DNA from: Sporolactobacillus sp. CQH2019
GTDB taxonomy: Bacteria; Bacillota; Bacilli; Bacillales; Sporolactobacillaceae
Assembly (NCBI RefSeq): GCF_028765345.1
Contig: NZ_JARAJZ010000009.1
Location: forward strand, 98,230 to 162,229
DNA: 64,000 bases
Direction of reading: 5' to 3'
Part shown: piece after piece, positions 26,643-37,636 of the stretch
Layout: each line of letters starts with the position of its first letter
Position numbering within the stretch: the first letter of the stretch is position 1
Made by a program: the position numbers and the translations under genes
The notes under the pieces: model-generated
Seen by the model: the letters and a program-made list of their open reading frames with translations, nothing else
Databases searched by the model: none
What the model was told of the DNA's origin: nothing

Positions 26643-27464
26643 TTAAGATCCCAGACCGCGATCACCCTTCCTGGAACGCGGTTTCCGGCCAGCCCGTTTC
26701 AGCTTCTGCCGGGAGTTCTTTTTTTTCAGTTCATCGAGGATCAGAAAAAGAAATCGAGTATCAGTCATTAAATATCGCCTGAACAGTCTTCGCGGCTCAT
26801 GAACAAACCGCCAGAACCATTCCAATCCAGTCCGCTGCAGAAGGTGCGGAGCTCTTTTAAAAATTCCGGCTTCAAAATCAAAAGAAGCACCGATTCCTAA
26901 AGAAACCGGAACCTTGAGTTGACGCAGATTATTAAAAATCCACTTTTCCTGTTTCGGGGTTCCGACGCCGACAAACAGAATGTCCGGTGATGCTGCATTG
27001 ATCATTTTAATAATTTTTCGGGTTTCTCTGTCATCCCTTTCAAACCCCAGCGGCGGTGAATAAATGCCGACGATATTCAGCGGGCCGAATTTTTTTGACA
27101 AATTGTCGGCCGCCTTTCGGGCAACACCCTCGCGCGCTCCTAAAAAGAACAGCTTTACCTGTCGTGAAACAGAAGCTTTGCAAACAAGCGGAAAGAGATC
27201 GGAACCGGATACTCTCTCTTTCAACGGCTGTCCCAGCAATTTAGACCCCCAAACTATCGGCTGCCCGTCAGCCAGGATAAGTGCTGCATGATCATAGACT
27301 TTTTTAAACTCATCGTCAGTCTGAAGCCTCATAATATGATCAACATTGGGTGTGACGACATAATCATAGGAATTTTTATTAGTACCCATTTCAATCACAT
27401 ATTCTGCAGCCTCTTCTAAGCCGACATTGTCAATTTCAATCGAAAACATCGCGATTTTTTTCAT
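26643..27464 (-). CDS. WecG/TagA/CpsF family glycosyltransferase (GT26)
   Basis: Membrane-associated transferase, such as the N-acetylmannosamine transferase of wall teichoic acid linkage (TagA) or the WecG/CpsF equivalents. The 273 residues contain YDYVVTPNVDHIM with the conserved Thr and Asp near residue 40, ADGQPIVWGSKLLG near residue 66, the Rossmann-like FFLGAREGVARKAA and FVGVGTPKQEKWI. The C-terminus is very basic (KKKNSRQKLKRAGRKPRSRK), fitting membrane attachment. It is separated from the main polysaccharide genes by the ABC ATPase and peptide loci. AAAGGTG precedes the ATG. Confidence 0.9.
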   Translation of the reverse strand: MKKIAMFSIEIDNVGLEEAAEYVIEMGTNKNSYDYVVTPNVDHIMRLQTDDEFKKVYDHAALILADGQPIVWGSKLLGQPLKERVSGSDLFPLVCKASVSRQVKLFFLGAREGVARKAADNLSKKFGPLNIVGIYSPPLGFERDDRETRKIIKMINAASPDILFVGVGTPKQEKWIFNNLRQLKVPVSLGIGASFDFEAGIFKRAPHLLQRTGLEWFWRFVHEPRRLFRRYLMTDTRFLFLILDELKKKNSRQKLKRAGRKPRSRKGDRGLGS

Positions 27465-28370
27465 GTTTGCACCTTTAATTAAAAATAGCCGTATAGTTAT
27501 TTTTGATTCTTGAAACCGTTCATTTCACAAAAATCGGCTGTTATCCGTCGCTTGACCGGCTTTTCTTGACCGCTTCGATGTCAAAAGTCCCGTCGTGAAC
27601 GCAGAAAGGCTTATCCGCGGGCTTCGGTCATTGACCGCGGGGACTGAACCGTTCGCAAATAAATTTCGGGTTTCTCAAAGTCCCAGCGGCTTGCCGCTTA
27701 GCGGCGGAGAAGCCGATACCAGCGAGACAATCATTTCTAATAAACCGCTTAATAATGATCAAACAGATAATGCAGAAAACTCAGTTGAAATAATACAATA
27801 ATGTCCTCGGCCGCCCTATGATTGCTAATGCCGGCTGCTGCGGTAAACAGTGCGCCCATCGGCGTCTGGACGATCGACGACATGGCTCTTTCAGAAAATC
27901 GTTATAAAGCGTTGCGTGATTTCAAGATTCCGATTCTCCCGATTCCAGCAGCATCCGGCCTTACACAGGATCATGACTGTTTTCGATAAAATAGCTGCCG
28001 TGCTTATTCATTTGGAGGGAAAAAGGATCCTCCGTCTCAATCGCTGCATGTCCCTTATACCGATTGGAACGGAATTGGGCAGCTAGACTGTCTGAATGGC
28101 GGATAGATTTTTCAGCTTATTAAAAAGCTTTCTTACTCCATCACTCAGAACCTTATATGTGTGCAGTAGCTTTTCGTCCGGAAAATTCATCCTGTATCAT
28201 GCTGGATGCTTTATTATGCGGCGCAGCGATGATCGCAATCTCAAAGATGGCTGTCGGCGCGCCCATGAGGTAAGAAAATTTCTCCATTTCTTGCTCCTAC
28301 TTTTAAGAACCGTTTATATGTCGTCGGCTGTCTTTCAGCCGGGTTACTGCACCCTGACCGCTGTCTTTTT
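27465..28370. other. 906-bp stretch without a firm gene
   Basis: Lies where a permease partner of the ABC ATPase (28371-29051) would be expected; I found no permease-like translation in any frame. A 44-codon leftward frame (28287-28153) has GTAGGAGC upstream and begins MEKFSYLMGAPTAIFEIAII, but its identity is unknown. Plus-strand frames have no ribosome-binding sites. Confidence 0.4.
28153..28287 (-). CDS. Possible 44-residue small protein downstream of the ABC ATPase
   Basis: ATG with AGGAGC nine bases upstream. The first 25 residues are hydrophobic, the rest polar (ending GRKATAHI). It is 83 bp after the ATPase stop on the same strand. It could be a real small membrane protein or the N-terminal stub of a lost permease. 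Recognition is absent. Confidence 0.3.
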   Translation of the reverse strand: MEKFSYLMGAPTAIFEIAIIAAPHNKASSMIQDEFSGRKATAHI

Positions 28371-29051
28371 TTATCCGGCGGCACGCCGGACACATTCAAT
28401 CTTGCCGTCTTTCATTTCAATAACCTTATCCCCCAACTGGGACAGCTCGGAAGAATGGGTGACAACCAATACAATTTTGCCTCGTTCTGCGATTGACTTG
28501 AGAATCGCCATCACTTGCTTTGAACTCTTGGAATCCAGCGTTCCGGTCGGCTCATCCGCCAGCATAATATCCGGGTCGTTGGCCAGGGCTCTGGCGATTG
28601 CCACTCTTTGCTTTTTTCCGCCGCTTAATTGACTGAGTATGTAATCATATCGGTTCTTTAACCCCACGCTGTCCAATAACGCTTTCGCTCTTTTTCCCCG
28701 CTCGCTTTTAGGTATTTTGTTTGAGGTCATACTGATTTCAACATTTTTTAAAGCTGAAAGGTGCGGAATCAAGCTGAAACTTTGAAAGATGAACCCTATA
28801 TTTTTCGCTCTGAAGCTCGACCAATCCTTTTCAGAGAAACTTTTGACATCTTTTTCATTAAAGAGATATTCTCCCCCGTCGTAATCGTCAAGCCCGCCAA
28901 GAATATTAAAAAGTGTGGATTTCCCGCAGCCCGATTCGCCGGTCAGGCAGGTCATCTCTCCGGGAACTAATGTAATATTAATGTCTTTTAATATTGGGAT
29001 ACTTTTTTTGTTTAAAGTGTAATGCTTTTGCAGATTTTTAATTGAAATCAA
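28371..29051 (-). CDS. ABC transporter ATP-binding protein (MacB/LolD/BceA type), orphan
   Basis: A 226-residue ATPase of the class that drives MacB/FtsX-like permeases in peptide export or resistance. Walker A GESGCGKST near residue 38, Q-loop IFQSFSLIPHL, signature LSGGKKQR (Lys for the usual Gln), Walker B IMLADEPTGTLDS. The start is TTG after AAGGAGG. No permease gene follows. The two-peptide operon ends 142 bp upstream in the same direction with a strong terminator between, so a link in export or self-protection is possible but unproven. Confidence 0.88.
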   Translation of the reverse strand: MISIKNLQKHYTLNKKSIPILKDINITLVPGEMTCLTGESGCGKSTLFNILGGLDDYDGGEYLFNEKDVKSFSEKDWSSFRAKNIGFIFQSFSLIPHLSALKNVEISMTSNKIPKSERGKRAKALLDSVGLKNRYDYILSQLSGGKKQRVAIARALANDPDIMLADEPTGTLDSKSSKQVMAILKSIAERGKIVLVVTHSSELSQLGDKVIEMKDGKIECVRRAAG

Positions 29052-29192
29052 GATGTCTGTTCCTCCTTAAGACCGGCAAAAACGTTTTTTAGAAGATGAA
29101 AGGCCATACCGTTCTTCACACAGTGGCCGATGATATTTCAGGATGGAAGCCCGCCGCTGCAGACCCTCTGATTTAAAGTAACAGTGCCTTAA

Positions 29193-29253
29193 TTAAAAAA
29201 AATGAGTGTCAGGAGAGAGTCACCATAGGAAGGAAAAACTCCTAACACCCATT
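29193..29253 (-). terminator. Rho-independent terminator of the tandem peptide operon
   Basis: CTCCTAACACCCATT (29239-29253) and AATGAGTGTCAGGAG (29201-29215) pair over 15 bp with two G-U pairs. On the minus strand the hairpin is followed by eight T and AATT. It lies 47 bp after the second peptide gene. Confidence 0.9.
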
Positions 29254-29299
29254 TTTCTCTATCTATGAAACCAGACAAGGAACCTTTTAACCAAACGAA

Positions 29300-29365
29300 T
29301 CACAGAAGAGATTCGAGTTTCGCCAATACTTGGTAAAGAATAACGCCTAGAGTGCTCAATAACAT
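29300..29365 (-). CDS. Second gene of a tandem pair encoding 21-residue amphipathic peptides
   Basis: Too short for standard gene calling. The 21 residues begin MLLSTLGV, have Ile9 and Val13, and end LAKLESLL; stop TGA. AAGAGGT is about ten bases upstream. It differs from its partner at 29449-29514 by two conservative replacements, while nine other codons differ silently and the stops differ (TGA/TAA). That pattern shows selection on the peptide. The peptide is net neutral; polar residues 5, 12, 16 and 19 fall on one helix face. It resembles phenol-soluble-modulin-like or small hydrophobic toxin peptides in size and character; no homology is claimed. Confidence 0.75.
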   Translation of the reverse strand: MLLSTLGVILYQVLAKLESLL

Positions 29366-29448
29366 TTGAATCCGACCTCTTTCTTTTTTTTATTTACCGA
29401 TGTAAAATAGATAAGTAACTTAAAATAAGTAATGAACTTTCAGCAATT

Positions 29449-29514
29449 TTAGAGAAGGGATTCAAGCTTTGCCAACAATTGATAAAGAACGACGCCTAAT
29501 GTGCTCAATAACAT
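29449..29514 (-). CDS. First gene of a tandem pair encoding 21-residue amphipathic peptides
   Basis: The 21 residues begin MLLSTLGV, have Val9 and Leu13, and end LAKLESLL; stop TAA. AGGAGG lies seven bases upstream of the ATG, an ideal site. A promoter (TTGAAA at 29598-29603, 17-bp spacer, TATTCT at 29575-29580) would start a transcript near 29568 covering both copies and ending at the terminator at 29193-29253. Eighty-three bp separate the copies. No signal or leader cleavage motif is visible, so export as a leaderless formyl peptide, or action inside the cell, are the options. Confidence 0.78.
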   Translation of the reverse strand: MLLSTLGVVLYQLLAKLESLL

Positions 29515-29574
29515 TTTCTTGCCTCCTTTTCTCTAAATCATGTATTACCAATGTGTGACATCTATTACGTTTTT

Positions 29575-29603
29575 AGAATATCATTCAAAAAAAGCGCTTT
29601 CAA
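29575..29603 (-). promoter_or_regulatory. Promoter of the tandem peptide operon with overlapping cre-like box
   Basis: -35 TTGAAA (29598-29603), 17-bp spacer, -10 TATTCT (29575-29580). TGAAAGCGCTTTTT at 29589-29602 overlaps the -35 and matches cre at 12 of 14 positions, so catabolite repression is possible. Confidence 0.5.
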
Positions 29604-29848
29604 CATTCAACTGTCGTAAACACTAAGTCCCAATTGGTAATTTAATTACAATTAATGTTTCCATTTTAGGCGAATGGTATTAACTTTTGGAAATTTTTAT
29701 AAAAATAATAGATAATATGTTAAAAAAATCACAGAAAATGCGAATAGAGCCGTACATTTTTTTAAAAACTTTTACCTATTCCATAGATAGGAAAGCCTGC
29801 TTATCAATGTTTCATACGTAAAGCCCAAAGATTTGCCGACAAATTGTC

Positions 29849-29896
29849 AAGCAAAAAAAGAGGGAAGAAAGGCACCTATCTTCAGTTTGCTTTTTT
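29849..29896 (+). terminator. Plus-strand intrinsic terminator opposite the peptide promoter region
   Basis: AAGCAAA (29849-29855) / TTTGCTT (29886-29892) enclose GAAGA (29864-29868) / TCTTC (29879-29883), followed by six T on the plus strand only. No plus-strand gene precedes it, so it would end an RNA antisense to the peptide locus if one exists. Confidence 0.4.
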
Positions 29897-29922
29897 AAAT
29901 AACGAAAACTTAAGTTCGCATT

Positions 29923-29963
29923 AAAAAAGCCCAAAAGAAGCATCGACACCTCTTTTGAGCTTT
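29923..29963 (-). terminator. Rho-independent terminator at the end of the polysaccharide genes
   Basis: TCTTTTGAGCTTT (29951-29963) pairs with AAAGCCCAAAAGA (29926-29938), 13 bp with one G-U. Six T follow on the minus strand. It lies 25 bp after the reductase stop. Confidence 0.9.
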
Positions 29964-29987
29964 GACTATTCACTTTGCTGCAGCCAT

Positions 29988-32361
<2,374 letters not shown>

Positions 32362-33582
32362 TCATAGGACCTTTTGACCAGACTGCATAGCCGCATGCTC
32401 CGGCAGCGCCCTGTCCAGTTTCTCGCTCAAACTGGCATTCGAATAATAGTTTTCATACGTCAACCTGGCATTCATTTTTATTTTTTCCCTGAGATCCGGA
32501 CGTTCGGATAACGTTTTGATCGCATCCAGAAATTCTTCCCCACTGTCCGCGATCAAGATATTGTCTTCATCCGTCACCAGCCCCTCTGCGCCGACAGCAG
32601 TTGAAATCACGGGCAGACCTTTGGCGAATGATTCAATGATCTTCACTCTCTGGCCGCTGCCGATAAATAAAGGGACAATGCCGATATCGCATTTTCGGAT
32701 GTAATCATTCATATCTTTCACATATCCCGTGACCGTCACATTTTGCTTATTTTGGTAGGCCGTTAATTCTTTCGGCGGATGGGCTCCGCAAATGTAAAGA
32801 TGATATTTTTTCGGATCGAGCCTTGGAAGGCAGTTTTCCAGAAACCAGAGCATTCCGTTTTTATTCGGATACCAGCTCATCGTCCCCATGAACAGCAAAC
32901 GGATTTTATTCTGCTCGGGAGGACTGAACTGCAACATTTTTTCATCAATATGAATACTGATAACTGCGATCTCTTTTTTATCGCGGCCCAGCATGCGGGT
33001 GAAAGCCTGTTTGTCGGCTTCGCTCAGGGCAATAATACGGTCAGCCCGGCGAAGCATGTCCTTTTCAAATTTTTTCAGTTTGATAAATTCGATATAACCG
33101 AGTCCCTTTTTTAGCGGATTCTTCGTTTGCGCGATAAATCTGCCGAAAATCAGGGATTCAACATTTTGCTGATCGAGTACTACTTTTGTCTCAAAGCAGT
33201 TATGATAGGCCATCATTGATAAATGATTGACATAGATCAAATCATATTGATTTTCCCGCTGAAAACGGACAATTTTATTCTTCATCTCATTTGTATAAAA
33301 TTTTTTCACCACATAAGGCAAGGAAGAGAACGTGCTGAATAGATAGTCTTTGACAAACGCTAATTTTGATGTATCTTTGATCACCGTCTTGCAGACAACA
33401 TCGATTTGACGGCTAACAGCACTTAAATGTCTTATGTATGCCCTTTCATTTTTGCTGTTAACAAAGGCCAGCAAGTCCACCTGATGATGGCGGGACAAGG
33501 CTTTTAAGGTGTTATAGGTTTTGATCTTTCCGCCGTTGTCCAATGGGTAAGGCAACAAATTATTCAGAAATAAAATCTTCAT
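32362..33582 (-). CDS. Glycosyltransferase family 4 (GT-B fold)
   Basis: A 406-residue retaining transferase that adds a sugar to the lipid-linked repeat unit. N-terminal MKILFLNNLLPYPLDNGGKIK is the GT-B start with the acceptor-side Gly-rich loop. The C-terminal donor domain has LLFMGTMSWYPNKNG near residue 233 and GIVPLFIGSGQRVKIIESFAKGLPV in order, with the donor-binding Glu in the IES segment. The start codon directly follows the wzy stop with no gap, so the two are coupled. The donor sugar is not identifiable. Confidence 0.88.
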   Translation of the reverse strand: MKILFLNNLLPYPLDNGGKIKTYNTLKALSRHHQVDLLAFVNSKNERAYIRHLSAVSRQIDVVCKTVIKDTSKLAFVKDYLFSTFSSLPYVVKKFYTNEMKNKIVRFQRENQYDLIYVNHLSMMAYHNCFETKVVLDQQNVESLIFGRFIAQTKNPLKKGLGYIEFIKLKKFEKDMLRRADRIIALSEADKQAFTRMLGRDKKEIAVISIHIDEKMLQFSPPEQNKIRLLFMGTMSWYPNKNGMLWFLENCLPRLDPKKYHLYICGAHPPKELTAYQNKQNVTVTGYVKDMNDYIRKCDIGIVPLFIGSGQRVKIIESFAKGLPVISTAVGAEGLVTDEDNILIADSGEEFLDAIKTLSERPDLREKIKMNARLTYENYYSNASLSEKLDRALPEHAAMQSGQKVL

Positions 33583-35052
33583 TCATGTTTCACTTCCCTG
33601 ATCATGACTTTCATTTGATAAGTAAATGCCGGAAATGGTAAAAATCAGTCCTGCGGAAATGAAACTAATCGCCGACTCGCTTAGAAACGAAGCAGCCACC
33701 GTTCCCGCCAGAGCACTCGCCAAGATTAAAAAATCACTGTTTTGGCTCAAACAGTATCTTTTTACGAGTGCCGAAAGAACGGCTGCAATGAAAACAAAAA
33801 ACAAAAGGGTTCCGACGATGCCGATTTGACCCAGCATCGCGCCGATAAAACTCTCTCCGGCACTCGTCGTATCCGCGGAGCCATTCGTGTTATAGAGACT
33901 GGCAAAATTGCCGCTTTTCCCTAAGCCGAGTCCAAACGGAAATTTTACGACCGTTAACAAATTGCTGGTAAGTCCGTTCAGATGTGCCGGCAGCGAAGAA
34001 AATTTCTGATAATTTGCCAGAATAATTACGAGAAAGAAAATAACAATATAGCCCATTGCCATACCGATCAACTGACTGAATCGATTTTTTTTCAAAAGCA
34101 AATAGACCAGTACGCCAATCGCCGTCGATATCAGCGCCCCTTTAGATAAAGTCAGCAGCATCCCTGTTGATAAAAGAAGACTGTACATCAGTCGCTTTCT
34201 CTTATTCTTAAACCGGTCTTTTGCAAGTACACTGTACAGAACCGGCAGGACGAGAAACTGGCCGAGAAGCGTCGGATCAGCAATGAACGACACCATTCGC
34301 CGCAGATCCGTTCCAATAAACCCGGAAAAATCAAACGAGTAAAAATTTCCGGGCAGCCCGTTGTTGCCGAATGCCCACAAAGTCATTCCCTTATCATCCA
34401 TATAACGCTGAATCCCCAGCTTTATCCAGAACTGATCGCCCAACAGGAAAGTCTCGATTAAACCAAAAATGACGACAACGGCTGCGATCCGCAGATAATA
34501 AGGCATTATTCTTTCCTGTTTAGATTTGACGTAGAAGCCGAATAAATAGAGAGCCGCCGGAGTGATCAATTGCCGTCCCGAAACGCTTTTCGTAAATAAC
34601 GGAATGCCGTTGAGAAACAGAAAATAGGCAATAATCAAAAAGATATAAGCATAAGCGGCCCAATTGACCAAACGAAATGTTTTTAGTTCAGCGCCGTTTC
34701 TAAAAAGGAAAAAAAAGACGATGCAGCCATAGACAAACAATTCCTTCAGCGATATAACGACCGTGACAAAAAACGATTGACCCATCCCCGAGAAAATGAT
34801 GGCGATAAAATTTTGAAAAACGATCATGATGGCTAACGCATAAACGAATTTGTTATCATTTCCCCAACTGATAAACACCGTTATTATGAGTACGGCGAAA
34901 AGAAACAGCAAGAGCCTGAATGGAAAAAAAGCACTTAAAGTCCCTATCAGGAGGCTTAATAAGAGTATTAGAACACATTTAGCCATTTTTTCTTTTAAAA
35001 GCAGATGTTCCACAGTGATAGCATCCTCGTTGTTTTCATTTTCCGGGATCAT
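33583..35052 (-). CDS. O-antigen ligase/polymerase family membrane protein (Wzy-like)
   Basis: Polytopic protein of 489 residues with about 12 hydrophobic segments and a large loop near residues 205-260 (LGIQRYMDDKGMTLWAFGNN and FIGTDLRRMVSFIADPTLLGQF). FGLGLGKSGNF in a second loop is like the Wzy_C region. Expected to polymerise lipid-linked repeat units. No strong ribosome-binding site precedes the ATG at 35052; ATG codons in the next 25 residues are possible starts. It is flanked by glycosyltransferases on the same strand. Confidence 0.82.
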   Translation of the reverse strand: MIPENENNEDAITVEHLLLKEKMAKCVLILLLSLLIGTLSAFFPFRLLLFLFAVLIITVFISWGNDNKFVYALAIMIVFQNFIAIIFSGMGQSFFVTVVISLKELFVYGCIVFFFLFRNGAELKTFRLVNWAAYAYIFLIIAYFLFLNGIPLFTKSVSGRQLITPAALYLFGFYVKSKQERIMPYYLRIAAVVVIFGLIETFLLGDQFWIKLGIQRYMDDKGMTLWAFGNNGLPGNFYSFDFSGFIGTDLRRMVSFIADPTLLGQFLVLPVLYSVLAKDRFKNKRKRLMYSLLLSTGMLLTLSKGALISTAIGVLVYLLLKKNRFSQLIGMAMGYIVIFFLVIILANYQKFSSLPAHLNGLTSNLLTVVKFPFGLGLGKSGNFASLYNTNGSADTTSAGESFIGAMLGQIGIVGTLLFFVFIAAVLSALVKRYCLSQNSDFLILASALAGTVAASFLSESAISFISAGLIFTISGIYLSNESHDQGSET

Positions 35053-35332
35053 TGACCTGCTAAAATTTCATATCCATCATCTCCCCTATCTCTCCGGATA
35101 GCTTTTTATCTATCCAAAATTTTCATCCTCTATTCTAAATCATATTTTTCCTTTTTGGGCAATAAAACCGTAATATGAATCATCAGTCTCATTTTCTCTC
35201 TTAATGGGCAAAAAGATGGAATGCTGTATAAAAGACAGGAACCTTTTCGCATCAGGAAAGGGAAGCAATTTCGATAAGAAAAAAGCAATCATTCACAAAT
35301 GGATGGCAGTTAGCAGTGCGTGACTTTTATCA

Positions 35333-36235
35333 CTAATTCAGTAGGCCTTTAATAATGTATTTAATTCTGATTATCTTTTTATCTTGTTTAAATCGATAAA
35401 TATCCATGATTTTTCTAAGCGCCTGATAGTATTTGTAAAGAAAAGAAACACATATTTTTATTCTGTTCTGCTGGGTCTCCTTAATCATCCAATAAGCGTT
35501 TCGTATCTCATAGAACGCGACAAACGGTGCCTGTTTTTTTTCTCCGCCGGTAGATATGGAAACTTTATGAAAAATAACCGATTCCGGCCTGTAAATCATT
35601 TTCCATCCGCCATTCCTTGCCCTTAAATTCCATTCGGCCTCTTCAAAATATAAGAAGTATTTTTTTTTCATTAAACCAACCGAGTCAATTACTTCTCTGC
35701 GGACAAGCAGACTGCATCCGGTAATATAATCGACTTCTCTTCTCACATCATACTGCCCGCAATCGGATTCCCCGATGCCCGGATGTCTGGCCCTTCCCGT
35801 GAAGGTATTGATTTTCCCGCCGGCAAACCATATTGTCCGTGTCCCATAATAATAAATTTTCGATCCTGCCATACCGGTATTCGGATCCGTATCCATTTCT
35901 TCTACTAAATAGATCAAACTATCGGGTGAAACGACCGTATCATTATTCAGCAGCCAAAAATAGGAATAACCTTGATCGTAAGCCTGTTTAATCGCAAGAT
36001 TATTTCCGCCGGCAAATCCTAGATTTTCAGTGCTCTGAATAAACATGATCGCCATATTATATTGACGGTGCTCATAGTCTTCTTTTAACTTTCTAAAAGA
36101 ATGATCCTGTGAATGGTTGTCGACCAGGAAAACACAGAAATCTTTATAATCAAGCTTATCGACAGACTGCAGGCATTCCGTCGTATCCTTGTAGTTGTTC
36201 CAATTTAAGATGATTATAGCAACTTTGTTCAACAT
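35333..36235 (-). CDS. Glycosyltransferase family 2 (rhamnosyltransferase-like)
   Basis: A 300-residue inverting GT-A transferase. VAIIILNWNNYKDTTECLQS at the N-terminus, then FLVDNHSQD, then the nucleotide-metal motif LLNNDTVVS near residue 97 (DxD-like, NND). GCSLLVRREVIDSVG and FFEEAEWNLRAR are typical of GT2 rhamnosyltransferases. The frame opens with a TTG at 36247, but GGGGGA precedes ATG 36235. It lies 18 bp after wzx. Rhamnosyl transfer would fit gmd-rmd; inference. Confidence 0.88.
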   Translation of the reverse strand: MLNKVAIIILNWNNYKDTTECLQSVDKLDYKDFCVFLVDNHSQDHSFRKLKEDYEHRQYNMAIMFIQSTENLGFAGGNNLAIKQAYDQGYSYFWLLNNDTVVSPDSLIYLVEEMDTDPNTGMAGSKIYYYGTRTIWFAGGKINTFTGRARHPGIGESDCGQYDVRREVDYITGCSLLVRREVIDSVGLMKKKYFLYFEEAEWNLRARNGGWKMIYRPESVIFHKVSISTGGEKKQAPFVAFYEIRNAYWMIKETQQNRIKICVSFLYKYYQALRKIMDIYRFKQDKKIIRIKYIIKGLLN

Positions 36236-36253
36236 CCGATCCCCCAATGGCTT

Positions 36254-37636
36254 TCAAATCACGCCGGTCTGTTTATTTTTTTTATTTAAAAAGGTCTGTC
36301 TTATATGCAATAATTCTTTTTTATAGCCGGCGGCGCTTAAAATAGAAACACCCAAATAAAAAGCGAACAAATTAAAAAAGAGAGGAATCGAGATGACACA
36401 TACAGCAAACACCACAAGAAAGCTCAAAATAAACAAAATATCTTTTGTACCGACAGGAAGATAACGAAAATCTCTCATCGCAATTAGAAATAACAGATAA
36501 AACGAAAAGGCGGTAATAAACGAAATGATTCGATAATCATGGACAAAGCGGCTCGCAGTCAGCATGAGAACAGCGGAAATAGCCAGGACAGCGGCCATTT
36601 CCAGAAAATACTTCTTTTGCTTCCTCTCGATTTGATATAGATTGACGTAGATGACATTGAAAATGATCATAGCAGGAATGGCGGCAAATAAGATTGAGAC
36701 AATGCTTAAAGCCGGTATATATTTCGGAATGAAGTCTCTAACAATGATTTCAAAGACAAAATAGCTGCCGCAGAGCAGTGTTCCCAAAATAAGCATCATC
36801 GTTTTTAATATCTGCATTTGTGCATGATCCCTCAATCTAGCCAAATATGGATAAAAAGTTGCCGTCAATGATGTAGTCAGTATGTTAATCGTCTGCATGA
36901 TCGAAATCGCAAATGAGTAATATGCAAAGCTTGCAGTAGAATAAAAAGCTTTCACAAACCAGCGGTCGATGGAATAAAACGTGATGAAAGCAAAATTGCC
37001 GAGTGCGACGAAAATGCCGACGGCAAACAGTGTTTTGATCTTTTTCAGATCAAAACCCAGCCTGATTCCTTTTAACGGCATTCGCCATTCCAAGGCGATA
37101 TAAACGATGTAATTAAGGACAACCCATCCGCCAACATAGGGCATTGCCGTCTGATACCTGAGAATGAACAGGATGACCAGTTGAACGAATAATGTCGCCC
37201 AGGAAGAAGCATACATAATCCGGGAATAAGCGGTGAATTCGCCGACGGCTTGAAAAACCAGTTTATAGAAAGTCACCAGATTGATCGGGATAATCGACAA
37301 AGCCAGTGCAATAAAAATCCAGTCACGGGATAAAATACCGATCAGCAAAGAAAGAATGGTGACACCGGCCTGAAAGAACAGCAAAAAAGTTTTTTCTTTT
37401 ATCAGCTCATTCTTGTCGATTTCTTCGTATCGTCTGCCGCCATATTTCACAAAAATGCCGTCGATAAAACCAAAATGCAGGATACCGACATAGCTGACAT
37501 AAAGTGTGAACGTTTTCAATTCAGCATAGGCTGTTAACGGCAGGAAGGCCGGAATCAGAAACCCGGTCACCATCCCGACTAAAACACTTAATAGATTGGC
37601 ACTGAATACCTTGCCAATATCTCTGATAAGATGCAT
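36254..37636 (-). CDS. Wzx-type polysaccharide flippase (MOP superfamily)
   Basis: A 460-residue protein with 12-14 hydrophobic helices, of the oligosaccharidyl-lipid flippase family, moving lipid-linked repeats across the membrane. N-terminal MHLIRDIGKVFSANLLSVL is the typical Wzx entry. The frame opens at 37711, but AGGAGA is seven bases before ATG 37636. It is the first gene of the leftward wzx-GT2-wzy-GT4 run. Confidence 0.86.
   Translation of the reverse strand: MHLIRDIGKVFSANLLSVLVGMVTGFLIPAFLPLTAYAELKTFTLYVSYVGILHFGFIDGIFVKYGGRRYEEIDKNELIKEKTFLLFFQAGVTILSLLIGILSRDWIFIALALSIIPINLVTFYKLVFQAVGEFTAYSRIMYASSWATLFVQLVILFILRYQTAMPYVGGWVVLNYIVYIALEWRMPLKGIRLGFDLKKIKTLFAVGIFVALGNFAFITFYSIDRWFVKAFYSTASFAYYSFAISIMQTINILTTSLTATFYPYLARLRDHAQMQILKTMMLILGTLLCGSYFVFEIIVRDFIPKYIPALSIVSILFAAIPAMIIFNVIYVNLYQIERKQKKYFLEMAAVLAISAVLMLTASRFVHDYRIISFITAFSFYLLFLIAMRDFRYLPVGTKDILFILSFLVVFAVCVISIPLFFNLFAFYLGVSILSAAGYKKELLHIRQTFLNKKNKQTGVI

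Noticed and set aside
28096-28632. 178-codon plus-strand frame
   Set aside because: Mostly antisense to the ABC ATPase gene; shadow frame.
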